Positions 1 to 8,500 of a stretch of DNA of 42,803 nt are shown here, in pieces. The notes beneath the pieces were generated by a model. It had not been told where the DNA came from, did not search any database, and saw only the letters and a program-made list of their open reading frames with translations. The stretch is from IMG/VR virus record IMGVR_UViG_3300032820_000024, positions 1 to 42,803 of that record; one strand, given 5' to 3'. The position numbers were made by a program, and so were the translations under genes. This DNA comes from a virus. Each line of letters starts with the position of its first letter. The stretch's first letter is position 1.

Positions 1-8
1 TGTGCCAT
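1..8 (-). CDS. 5' end of a further leftward gene, only the first codons present
   Basis: An ATG on the minus strand begins at position 8 and reads Met-Ala before the window ends. It is preceded at a usable distance by AAGGA (minus strand, around positions 17-21) in a stretch with no other gene. The neighbouring fibre gene also starts Met-Ala, but two codons cannot identify a product. The call rests only on the start codon, the ribosome-binding-site-like sequence and the continuous leftward gene order, so it is tentative. Confidence 0.35.
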
Positions 9-120
9 ATCTTATATTCCTTATATTGTACTTTATTTTTCTATTGCTTTTTTGAATAAACGATTTTCTCTATTATCTTCTAATCTATATTTATCATTAT
101 TGGAAACTCACTATCACGAT
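9..120. other. short non-coding gap between fibre-region genes
   Basis: About 110 very AT-rich bases lie between the 246-aa fibre-like gene and the probable next gene. This is the longest gap in the window. I see no strong hairpin terminator. A minus-strand GATAAATA near positions 89-96 differs from the T4 late promoter TATAAATA at one base. It is not an exact match, so I do not call it a promoter. Confidence 0.4.
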
Positions 121-861
121 TTATGTGTAGCTTCCACCATCAACTAAAATATTTTCCACTGTTGTTTGGCTACCAAAAGTTATAGTATTTCCACCACTAG
201 ATTGAAGTATAATATCATCCAACATTAATTTTCCACTACTTGCTCGTAATCCTTCGTCGTGTCCTGTTTTCCATACATCTGGAGTAGTATCCCATTCAAA
301 AACTGCATCAGAATCAATCAATCTTTGACCATCACCACTAGCAGTTCCACCACTTTGATCAGAATAAATTATATCACCGCCAGATCCTTCTATAGCAGAC
401 CCATTGCCTGGAGCTCTTATTCCAAACTTCAAATTATCTGGGGCATCCTGTGGAATGTAAATGGTTGCATGAAAATCAAAATGAGTAACATTTGTAAGGT
501 ATTCTTGGTGCACAGCACCTTCAGCAGCTTGGGTATAAAACATTATATCAGTACCCCCAATACCACCAGTTTGCAGCTCTGTTATTCTGAAAGTATATGG
601 TAAACCCTTATGTAAAATTATTTCTGTTCTGACTGAACCATCAAGTTTCATTGTTACAGGAGTAAGGTTGGGAGATGTTCCAGTATAATTAACCTCTATA
701 TTTATTACACTTGAATTAACATCAATAACTGCATCGTTATTATCTTTCATGAATAACTTGCCAGTCTTAGTATTAATCGCTAATTCACCAAGTAATAAAT
801 CAGTATGTAATGGATCAGCTTCATTTAAGATTCTTCTCTTATGTAAAATAGCGTTTGACAT
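121..861 (-). CDS. fibre-like virion protein with tropism-determinant-type N-terminus
   Basis: This 246-aa protein begins with a short basic segment and then a motif around residues 20-40 (LLLGELAINTKTGKLFMKD) that is typical of the N-terminal attachment domain of many phage fibre and receptor-binding proteins (Mtd_N-like). The rest is Gly/Ser/Thr-rich and looks beta-structured, with no membrane segment or enzyme motif. The ATG at 861 is preceded by AAAGGG on the minus strand. It sits 17 bases after the coiled-coil gene in the same late operon, among other fibre proteins. A role as a small tail fibre or fibre adaptor is inferred; the exact family below the N-terminal motif is not recognised. 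Confidence 0.6.
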   Translation of the reverse strand: MSNAILHKRRILNEADPLHTDLLLGELAINTKTGKLFMKDNNDAVIDVNSSVINIEVNYTGTSPNLTPVTMKLDGSVRTEIILHKGLPYTFRITELQTGGIGGTDIMFYTQAAEGAVHQEYLTNVTHFDFHATIYIPQDAPDNLKFGIRAPGNGSAIEGSGGDIIYSDQSGGTASGDGQRLIDSDAVFEWDTTPDVWKTGHDEGLRASSGKLMLDDIILQSSGGNTITFGSQTTVENILVDGGSYT

Positions 862-878
862 ATATTTTTCCCTTTAAT

Positions 879-1781
879 CTAAGATTCTAAAACTCCCCCA
901 TCCTGAGAATCATCACCATTATTTTTTCTTGGTCGTCCTCTTTTTTTAGGAGCTGGTTTGGATTCACCTGTTGTTAGTTTTTCTATTTCTAAACGTTGTT
1001 CTTCAGCCTTTTTATCGGTTTTCTGTACTAATTCAGTATACAATTTTTTCTGTGTTACTAATGCAGATTCAAAGTCTTGCCTATCCCTCTTTGTCTGTGA
1101 TACTTCTTCCATTACCACATTATGTCTTTGCTGCATTTCATTAAACTTCTGTTCTCTCTTAAGAAATTCTTGTTCTAAATCTGCATATGCACCAGTGGAA
1201 GATCTTCCCTTTATCGCCTGGGATTCTAAAAGTTTAACTTTAGGCCGTAGATCTTCTAATTCATTCTTATATTCATTATTTTCAATAATCAATTCTGCAG
1301 ATGTTTTATCAGATATTGTCAATTTTTCATTAGCTTCGCCCAAAATTTGTTTCGACTCAGCTACTTCATTTTCAAGAACTGATAACTGTCCAACTTTTTT
1401 AAGAACATCACTAATATCATACTCATCTAAAGCACCTAATTTTGTTTGTAAATCATTAATCTTTTCTCTTAGTGCTTTATTCATATCCTCTAATTTTTGT
1501 AATTTAGTATAATCAACAGATACTTGTGTTTGTTTTTCTTCAAAATCATCTCGTTGACCTTGAAGTTCATTATTTGCCTCTATTAATTCTTGGAGTTGAA
1601 GCTGAAGTCGAGCAACCTCAACATTGGCATCTCGTTCTTCAGCTTCAACATTTTTTACATCCAAGTTTGCTTCAAAAAGAATATTGTTCCACGTCAATTC
1701 GGTAATACGACCCCTAGAAATTTCCAAAGCTCGTTCATAAATTCTAGTATTGTCACCATTACCAATTTCTTGATTTTCCAT
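879..1781 (-). CDS. long coiled-coil protein with AT-hook-like C-terminus
   Basis: This 300-aa protein is dominated by heptad-like Leu/Glu/Lys/Gln-rich sequence from about residue 50 to 270, so it should form an extended coiled coil. The C-terminus (about residues 272-290) is Pro/Lys-rich and contains KKRGRPRKN, the RGRP core of an AT-hook, followed by a short acidic tail. AT-hooks bind the minor groove of AT-rich DNA, but one copy is only suggestive. The ATG at 1781 is preceded by AAGGAA. It lies between two fibre genes in the same direction. It could be a fibre rod, a fibre-assembly chaperone or a DNA-associated protein. I do not recognise a named family. Confidence 0.6.
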   Translation of the reverse strand: MENQEIGNGDNTRIYERALEISRGRITELTWNNILFEANLDVKNVEAEERDANVEVARLQLQLQELIEANNELQGQRDDFEEKQTQVSVDYTKLQKLEDMNKALREKINDLQTKLGALDEYDISDVLKKVGQLSVLENEVAESKQILGEANEKLTISDKTSAELIIENNEYKNELEDLRPKVKLLESQAIKGRSSTGAYADLEQEFLKREQKFNEMQQRHNVVMEEVSQTKRDRQDFESALVTQKKLYTELVQKTDKKAEEQRLEIEKLTTGESKPAPKKRGRPRKNNGDDSQDGGVLES

Positions 1782-1822
1782 AATATATCTATTCCTTCAA
1801 AATTTAATTGTTATTATTTACC

Positions 1823-4800
1823 CTACGGTTGTGGTGCTGATAAAGTACCACCATCTGCAGTAAAATTATTCAAAGACATCACTTGACTAGTAGATGTATT
1901 TGTAATTCCATTTTTATCGAGTGTAATTGCGGTAGTAGCACCACCAAAGGTCACTACAACAGTATCGTCAGCACCAGTTGTTGAAATCGCAACACCTGCG
2001 TCTCCAATAATACCATTAGCGCCAAGTGTGATACCAGCGGCATCCATATTAGCATTTGCAGCCCATTTTGCTACTTTACCAGCTTCAGCTACATTAGCTG
2101 AGGCTGCAGTAATTCTTCCATCAGCCTTGACATCTGTATAATACTCACTGCCAACACCTTCTGGTAAATTAGCTGTAGAAAATTTACTGAGGTCAATTGT
2201 AGGTGTAAGTGTACCAGCAGCGGCAGCATTATCAACATAAGCCCATGTCAATCCAGAATTAGATGAGTTCTGAATCAAACTATTAACTCTATCGTCAACT
2301 CTTTCCCCTGTATACCACAAATTAGTAGGATTACTTGCCGCTTCAGATAAATCATCAGTATCTAAATTGGTTTGAACTTGAGTAGTAACTCTGGCATCTG
2401 TATAATACAATTTATTACCTTCTGGTAAGTCAGTTGTACTAATTTGATCAGCAGCACCTTCTTTATCAGTTCCGAAATCAAGGTGATCAGCTTTGATCTC
2501 ATTAGTAACATCATCCAATTTACTGTCATCATCATCTCGTACCCAAGAATAAGTAGCTGGATCAGTTCCAGATTTTGAACCTGTCAACTTATAACCATCT
2601 TGGCCAGTTGTTGGTTCAGAAATATCAGACAAACTAGCAAAAGTTTCACCAGTAATATTAGCTATAGCATTAGTGGCTATACCATCTAATTTATTTTTAT
2701 CACCAACAGACATTAAACCCTTAACAGCAGCATTTTCTCCCACAGCTGAAATTGCATCTGGAACAGCAGCAGTATAAAATGGTTCAAGTGCTAGTCCTCT
2801 AGTATTGGCTGTAGCTGTTGTCACAATAGCTTCCAATTTTGAATAATGAGTAGATGACATCGACCCTTTTGTTCCAGCAGAAGCATTGGCTAAAGTAGGT
2901 TCAATACCTGCAGCAGCTAAAGTTTGATTTTTCCACTTACCATCATCATATGATAAAACATTATCATCAACTGGATTAGAAATCGTAGTATCAGAAGCAC
3001 CAGAAAGAGAACTTGTAGATTCAGTACCGATCAAAGTTTTAACTGCTGCATCATTAAGACCATTAGCTTTCCAATCTACTTCAAGATGATCAGTTCCATT
3101 TTGTTTTAGACCATAACCAGCATTAGAACCTTCAGTTCCATCACCTGTCACTGCAGTTGGATGTAACATTTTACCTTCAACTGAATTATCCACAACAGTA
3201 GCTGTTAGAGTTTGACTTGTACCTCTTGTTGTAGCAGCACCACTCAAATCTCCACCAAGTGTAATTGTCATGTCAGCGGCGAGTGCAGTTGCTTCAGCGG
3301 CTAATGAAGCCGTATCAGCATTACCTGTCAAAACACCAGTAACATCACCAGTAACATCAGCAACTAATGTAGCCTTAGTACTTGTACCAGTATCCCAATT
3401 GGTTCCTGGCTTAGTATCGTTCTGTAGAAGTTTAAAAGATTGTGTTTGTTGATCATACGCCATACCAGCATAAGTTAGATACAAATCAGTAGCACCCCAT
3501 TTACCTACACCAGCACCGTCTGTATTTGTAGTAGTTGGATAATTTGTTGGGCCAACTTGAAATGCATCACCAACAGCCCAAGTACCAGTAGGAGCTGCAT
3601 TGTTACCACCATCAACATGAGTTTTACCAATAACACCATTCTCACCACTGTGTAAGAATCCATAAGTATTACCGTCAGTCTGTAAAATTACTCTAATAAC
3701 TCTGTCTGTTCCAATAATACCAGTTCCTGCAATACCGTCTGTACCCTGCGGCGAAACTGGCCCATCATTCTGGGAAACTAAAGTTCCACCATCAGATACT
3801 GGAGCAACCAATGCACGACTAGTATTACCAAACCATCCAAGATCGTTAGTAACAGTTTGACCGAAACCGTCTGCGGCAACTTGAACCATTGAGTCTGCAA
3901 TTGTTACATTTGATGCGTCTACTATCACTGTACTACCAGCAACTTCAAGACTACCTTTAACAACTGCATTTCCTGACAGTGCCAAAGTAGCACCAGAAAC
4001 TTCATTAGCATCTAATTTAGCAGTACCTGTAGTCTGTACCACTGGAGCAGTCACACTACCAGAAGCAAGAGTAACACCTGTTGAACCAGTAAGTGCACCA
4101 GCATTTAGAGAAGCAACACCGTCTGTAAGAGTAAGACCTTGAACTGTACCAGTAGATGTAACTCCTAAAGCATCTGTAATACTACCGTCATCAATAAGTA
4201 AATGACCGCTAAGGTTTTGGTAAGTAGACTTTATGTGACCTAAAGTTGTAATATTACCTAAATTGTCAATTGTCGCTTCCTGATTCAGACCAACATTAAG
4301 TTGATTGTCAACCTGAGTATCGGCTGAATTAACTTGACCACCAGAAATAATAGAACCAGTAACGGTTCCTTCAGTTGCATTAATTGCAATATTTCCAGCA
4401 TCCAATTGACCAGTATAACCTATATCAATATCAACGCCTGGGGAGGTAGTTATAAAAGTATCTCCAGCTTCCCATAAAGTGTTATCATCAGTTCTAGTTC
4501 CGCCTGGAAAAAATCCTGCAGCATCTTGTATTTTAAAACCTACTCTAGTATTAGCGTCTGTAGTATCATCTGTACCATCCATTAATTCATGACTAATATC
4601 TACATCTCTGGTAACGTGAGTAGCAGCAGTAATAGCCCCTGCATTAGCAACACCAGAATCAGTAGCATCAAAACCACTATCTGCTGTAACTTTACCAGCA
4701 ACACCAAAACCTGCACCAACTTTACTAGATGAATTAAGACTCAATAGAGAACCTGCTGCAACTGCTCCAGCACCATTAGGTAATAAAACTGTTCCGTTAG

Positions 4801-5176
4801 CTGAAGCAGAAGCAGGTGATGCTAACGTAATAGTACCAGATGCACTAGCATCAGCCAATGTCAATGAGGCTGCACTAGTTCCACCACCTAAAGCATCTGA
4901 TTGTTTTAATATTGATAATGCATCTTCGTCGTCAGGATCTAACATATCGGTAAAAGCTTTACCACCTATAATAGATGCAGCTGCAGAACCATCGTTACCC
5001 ACATACAGAACTCCCGTTCCTGTTCCAACTACTTTTCCACTTGCATATAAAAGTTCCCCTATTGCTAAGTTAGAAGCAGCATCTCCAGCTTCATTTTCTA
5101 AACCAGTTGCAGGAGCAAGTGTATTCGCAGCCGTAATCTCTGTGGCTGTCCGTTTAATTTGAATTATTTGTGCCAT
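1823..5176 (-). CDS. large tail-fibre protein with YYTxxR and KLDGI repeats
   Basis: This 1117-aa protein is rich in Ala, Gly, Thr, Asp and Ser. Its N-terminus (MAQIIQIKRT, then a GELLYASG-type segment near residue 40) resembles attachment domains of phage fibres. The middle is low-complexity and looks like beta-repeats. Two KGxMSxxxxxKLxxI repeats around residues 770-840 and three LPEG/YYTDxR-type repeats around residues 915-1020 are both common in phage fibre shafts. Two copies of a TWxxGDxF module shared with the 1665-aa protein are also present. The start is ATG at 5176 after AAGGAG. No intramolecular chaperone (S74-type) or clear receptor tip is seen. It is probably a trimeric side or long tail fibre. 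Confidence 0.7.
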   Translation of the reverse strand: MAQIIQIKRTATEITAANTLAPATGLENEAGDAASNLAIGELLYASGKVVGTGTGVLYVGNDGSAAASIIGGKAFTDMLDPDDEDALSILKQSDALGGGTSAASLTLADASASGTITLASPASASANGTVLLPNGAGAVAAGSLLSLNSSSKVGAGFGVAGKVTADSGFDATDSGVANAGAITAATHVTRDVDISHELMDGTDDTTDANTRVGFKIQDAAGFFPGGTRTDDNTLWEAGDTFITTSPGVDIDIGYTGQLDAGNIAINATEGTVTGSIISGGQVNSADTQVDNQLNVGLNQEATIDNLGNITTLGHIKSTYQNLSGHLLIDDGSITDALGVTSTGTVQGLTLTDGVASLNAGALTGSTGVTLASGSVTAPVVQTTGTAKLDANEVSGATLALSGNAVVKGSLEVAGSTVIVDASNVTIADSMVQVAADGFGQTVTNDLGWFGNTSRALVAPVSDGGTLVSQNDGPVSPQGTDGIAGTGIIGTDRVIRVILQTDGNTYGFLHSGENGVIGKTHVDGGNNAAPTGTWAVGDAFQVGPTNYPTTTNTDGAGVGKWGATDLYLTYAGMAYDQQTQSFKLLQNDTKPGTNWDTGTSTKATLVADVTGDVTGVLTGNADTASLAAEATALAADMTITLGGDLSGAATTRGTSQTLTATVVDNSVEGKMLHPTAVTGDGTEGSNAGYGLKQNGTDHLEVDWKANGLNDAAVKTLIGTESTSSLSGASDTTISNPVDDNVLSYDDGKWKNQTLAAAGIEPTLANASAGTKGSMSSTHYSKLEAIVTTATANTRGLALEPFYTAAVPDAISAVGENAAVKGLMSVGDKNKLDGIATNAIANITGETFASLSDISEPTTGQDGYKLTGSKSGTDPATYSWVRDDDDSKLDDVTNEIKADHLDFGTDKEGAADQISTTDLPEGNKLYYTDARVTTQVQTNLDTDDLSEAASNPTNLWYTGERVDDRVNSLIQNSSNSGLTWAYVDNAAAAGTLTPTIDLSKFSTANLPEGVGSEYYTDVKADGRITAASANVAEAGKVAKWAANANMDAAGITLGANGIIGDAGVAISTTGADDTVVVTFGGATTAITLDKNGITNTSTSQVMSLNNFTADGGTLSAPQP
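2105..2445 (-). repeat. three fibre-shaft repeats (LPEG ... YYTDxR type)
   Basis: The encoded protein has three degenerate copies of a motif running Leu-(Pro/Ser)-Glu, a few residues, then (Y/W)YT, two residues, and a charged Arg/Lys-Asp-Arg stretch. Examples are NKLYYTDARVT, TNLWYTGERVD and SEYYTDVKADGR. Such repeats are frequent in fibre shafts of T4-like marine phages. They are protein-level repeats, diverged at the DNA level. Confidence 0.6.
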
Positions 5177-5214
5177 TTCCTTTTTCTCCTTAAATTATAT
5201 AATGTTTAGATTCA

Positions 5215-5424
5215 TTACACCAAGGTTACAGTACCAGTTTTTGGCGTTGAATCATTTGTCGTAAAAATTACGTTCGTTCCATTGTAAGTTATAGTTACAT
5301 ATTGAGTTTCATCACTTGCATTATATAATTTAATTTCCGTCACATTTTCCTCAATACTATTTATAATTTCATTGATTTTGTCTTTCATCTGACCGATTGT
5401 ATTGGTCAATTCTAATTTGTCCAT
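5215..5424 (-). CDS. small hypothetical protein, 69 aa
   Basis: This small protein has a helical, charged N-terminal half (about residues 1-32) and a Thr/Asn-rich, beta-looking C-terminal half. It is not recognised. A longer reading frame begins at a TTG at 5442, but the ATG at 5424 has AAAGGAG six bases upstream on the minus strand and is the better start. Its 5' end overlaps the 3' end of the 61-aa gene by 56 bases in another frame. It precedes the 1117-aa fibre gene and could be a fibre-associated small virion protein, but that is inference. Confidence 0.55.
   Translation of the reverse strand: MDKLELTNTIGQMKDKINEIINSIEENVTEIKLYNASDETQYVTITYNGTNVIFTTNDSTPKTGTVTLV
5358..5365 (-). promoter_or_regulatory. 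possible late promoter TATAAATA inside the 69-aa gene
   Basis: This is an exact match to the T4 late promoter on the minus strand, but within coding sequence and about 180 bases upstream of the 1117-aa fibre gene. In DNA this AT-rich, several exact matches per strand are expected by chance, so confidence is low. Confidence 0.2.
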
Positions 5425-5554
5425 TCTTCTCTCCTTTGACAAGGAGTCGAAGCTCCTCTATTTCCCGTTCTAACTGAGCCACCCTATGCTCCAGTGATTT
5501 CTTATTACTTGTATTTATAATAGCTCCTGTTTTGACATCTCTTTTATAGTTCAT
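5369..5554 (-). CDS. small hypothetical protein, 61 aa, coiled coil
   Basis: This 61-aa protein starts with basic residues and the motif KTGAIINT. It continues into a short Leu/Glu/Arg coiled coil (about residues 20-40: EHRVAQLEREIEELRLLVK). Small proteins of this design, with a (D/K)xKTGAxINT start followed by a coiled coil, are familiar from fibre regions of marine T4-like phages, but I know no function. The ATG at 5554 has only a modest purine-rich stretch (AGAGAATAGAGG) upstream. It lies 13 bases after the DUF4815 gene and overlaps the next small gene by 56 bases. Confidence 0.55.
   Translation of the reverse strand: MNYKRDVKTGAIINTSNKKSLEHRVAQLEREIEELRLLVKGEKNGQIRIDQYNRSDERQNQ
5512..5519 (-). 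promoter_or_regulatory. possible late promoter TATAAATA inside the 61-aa gene
   Basis: This is an exact minus-strand TATAAATA within the 61-aa gene, about 90 bases upstream of the 69-aa gene start. It would give that gene and the downstream fibre genes their own late transcript. It is intragenic and may be chance, although a second copy lies only 150 bases further on. Confidence 0.25.
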
Positions 5555-5567
5555 CCTCTATTCTCTA

Positions 5568-8500
5568 CTAAACACTTGCATGAACAATAACATTAATATC
5601 TTTGACAGCGGTTTCATTTGCTGCATCTGTAATCGTTATCCTAAGTGTCGTAGGAGATCCCGTATGAGTAATAGGTGTAAAACTCACCGTATCCGCATTA
5701 TCTAAATTTACAGCACCTAACATAGTATTACCAACTTCTTCCGCATCTATTGACCATGCTCCTGTATTTCCAGAAACTAAATTAGCAGCTAAAGTAAATG
5801 TGGATGTTGAACCAACAATTGCATTTATATCTGCTTCATATGTAATTTTGAAAATATTATCAATTATCAATGTTATTACTTCAGTAGTAGTTGAAGGAAC
5901 AACTGCTTCATAATCATTGAGTCCAATTATTTTCAAGTTTTTAATTTTAGGAACCCCAATAGTATCAGTTCCTTTCATGACTATTTTAACCTCTAAATTA
6001 CTAATATACTCCATTACCGCCTCATAAGAAAATGACTGATATGTAGATGACACGCCAGACTCAGGATATTTGATAGGAATTTCAACAAATGGATTTTTCC
6101 CATCACTATAATATACCTCAATCCAATTTCCAGTAGGACAAATAGCATCAAAGTCTACCCTAATTCCATTTATACTATTATTAAAATTAACAGTAGGTGA
6201 AATATATTTCGACAATGATGAACCATCTGTTCTATGAGTTTCATTAACATGACCAGCTAATTTATACAATTTATGAACCGACTGAGAATTAACATTAATA
6301 CCCGTTCCACCAACAACAGCTAAACCAGTTGAATTTAATTCAAGAACTGTATATATCTTTTTAGTAGCTCCTGTATCTAACATAAGATAGTTCCCTACTT
6401 CTAAACCAGATATAACATCTAAATCTTCATTCGCCTGATCGTTTACCTCACTTATTTTACCTAATACACCCTGTCTAACTCCAATTCCATATGGATTACC
6501 ATTATTATCGTTTCCTGTTACCGGCACCCGAACCCAATTCATATTCGTATCAGAGAATGTAGCTGTTGAAGAATCCAATAAATTAGAAACAATTAACAGA
6601 TCTGCACAATCAGTATATAAAACTGGAGATACCCTCGAATCATCTGAACTTATAGTCCATCCAATAGAATAAGAATTTATTTCCAAAGGTGTCTGTAAAT
6701 AAGTATTTGAATTAGGAGACAATTCCATCACAACTGCTGATCCATCCATCAAATCCCATTTTTCACTAGCTCCTACTGGAAGATATTTAGTCGCGTTTAG
6801 ATATAACATATCAGAACGTATATCTGAATCTACAACCTTCATATTAGGATCAGAATAAAATCCTGTTACAGTTGGAGTAAAGGAACCAGAAGTTGTAGCT
6901 TCTAGTACATAAGAATCATTAGTACGAGAAATAACATTAAAAGTATTATTTAATTCACTAGATGATACACCAGAAATACTAGTTTCCGTTCCATTTTGAA
7001 CAGTACTAGGTAAAAAATGACTCGTATAAGATTCTTGATGAATACTAATAACCAATCCTTGACCAGAAGTTGTTTCCTTTGAGAAACTACCAGCAGTCAT
7101 TTCAAACGTTAAAGTCCGAGTAGAAGAATTCCACCCTATAACTTTTCCATAATTATAACTTGCAGTTGAAGCATTGAGTAAAGTTGCTGCAGAAGGTGTA
7201 GCTTCAATCTGATCTACAGAAACATCAGCTAACTGTTGGAATGCATTCAATCCGATTATATTATCTCCTTGATTCATTACATTACCTACAAATACATCAA
7301 TATCATCAGCTTGATCTTGAACAAATTCGACATCTTGAACCAAATTCCCAAGAAAGCCTCCTAATGTTACTTGTTCAGTAGTACTAAAATTATGTGTTGG
7401 TTGATACACCTTTATCCGATCCATATAATTTTCGTTCAGAAAAATTTTATCTATGGAATTTGAAACCGCGTTAATAGTAAGAGATTCTATCCTTTCCGTT
7501 TTTGTAAAATCAGCTCTATATAAATTAAATTTTAAATTAATAAGTTTATTACCATTCAAAGGCCCGACAGAAGAACCTCCATAAACTCCTGTAGTCAATT
7601 TAGCTGTATCTGATGACGTTGAAACTACCAATCCATACTTACCAGATTTAAGCAAAATAGTTTCATTAAAGGTAAAAGTTTGTTTCCCCACTACAGTAAC
7701 GGCTGAATTAACAGTAGAATACGGAACAATATCACCAGTATTCATATCTTTAATCTGTACAAACACAGTATGCTGAGTATCTATTGTATCAAAATACAAA
7801 TCTACTTTTGTGTAAAAAGTATCTGTTATAACATCAAATTCTTGAACTATACCCTCTAAAGATTTTTCCTGACCTATCTGACCAAATCCCCTAGCATACA
7901 AATAATTAGAAGCCAGAACACTATCACCGTTTTTGATCTCAACTAATTTCTTTCCACTTAAAGTTAATGGCGGTAAATCCACATCGAAAGTTGGCCCAGA
8001 TACAGTTACATTTTCCTGTTCCTCTTTATCTAGGAATATTTTAAATGATGATGAACCAAAAGACGGAGTTATATTACCTGATAATTTACCTGTTACATAT
8101 GGGCGAAAATTATTACCCAATAATCTTCTTCCTTTATTATCTACATTTATAGAGGAAGAATATACCGAATCATCAAGACTTCCATACCAAAAATGTTGCC
8201 AACCATTCCAAACAGTAGTATTATCCATTCCACTGAAATAGTTATCAGGATCAGACATAATCATCGGCAATTGATTTTCGTCATACCATGTTATAGGATC
8301 TAAAGAAATATGATAAATAGTATTTTTTGGTTCGTTGATTAAAATCGAACCTGATGTTTGAAGATTAGCAATATCGGATATACTAGAATCCACAGGTAGT
8401 GTTACAACTTTAGGAGATCCAGAACTAACTATATCACCTTTACTAATAGCATAATCAGGTCTAAGTTCATTCTCTATATAATCAACAGCTATAGTTTGAG

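Noticed and set aside
958-1512. 184-codon plus-strand open frame opposite the coiled-coil gene
   Set aside because: It is a shadow of the minus-strand gene: Ser/Cys-rich composition typical of antisense frames, no ribosome-binding site or homology signal.
5425-5442. Upstream TTG start for the 69-aa protein
   Set aside because: The ATG at 5424 has a strong AAAGGAG at ideal spacing, and the TTG has none.
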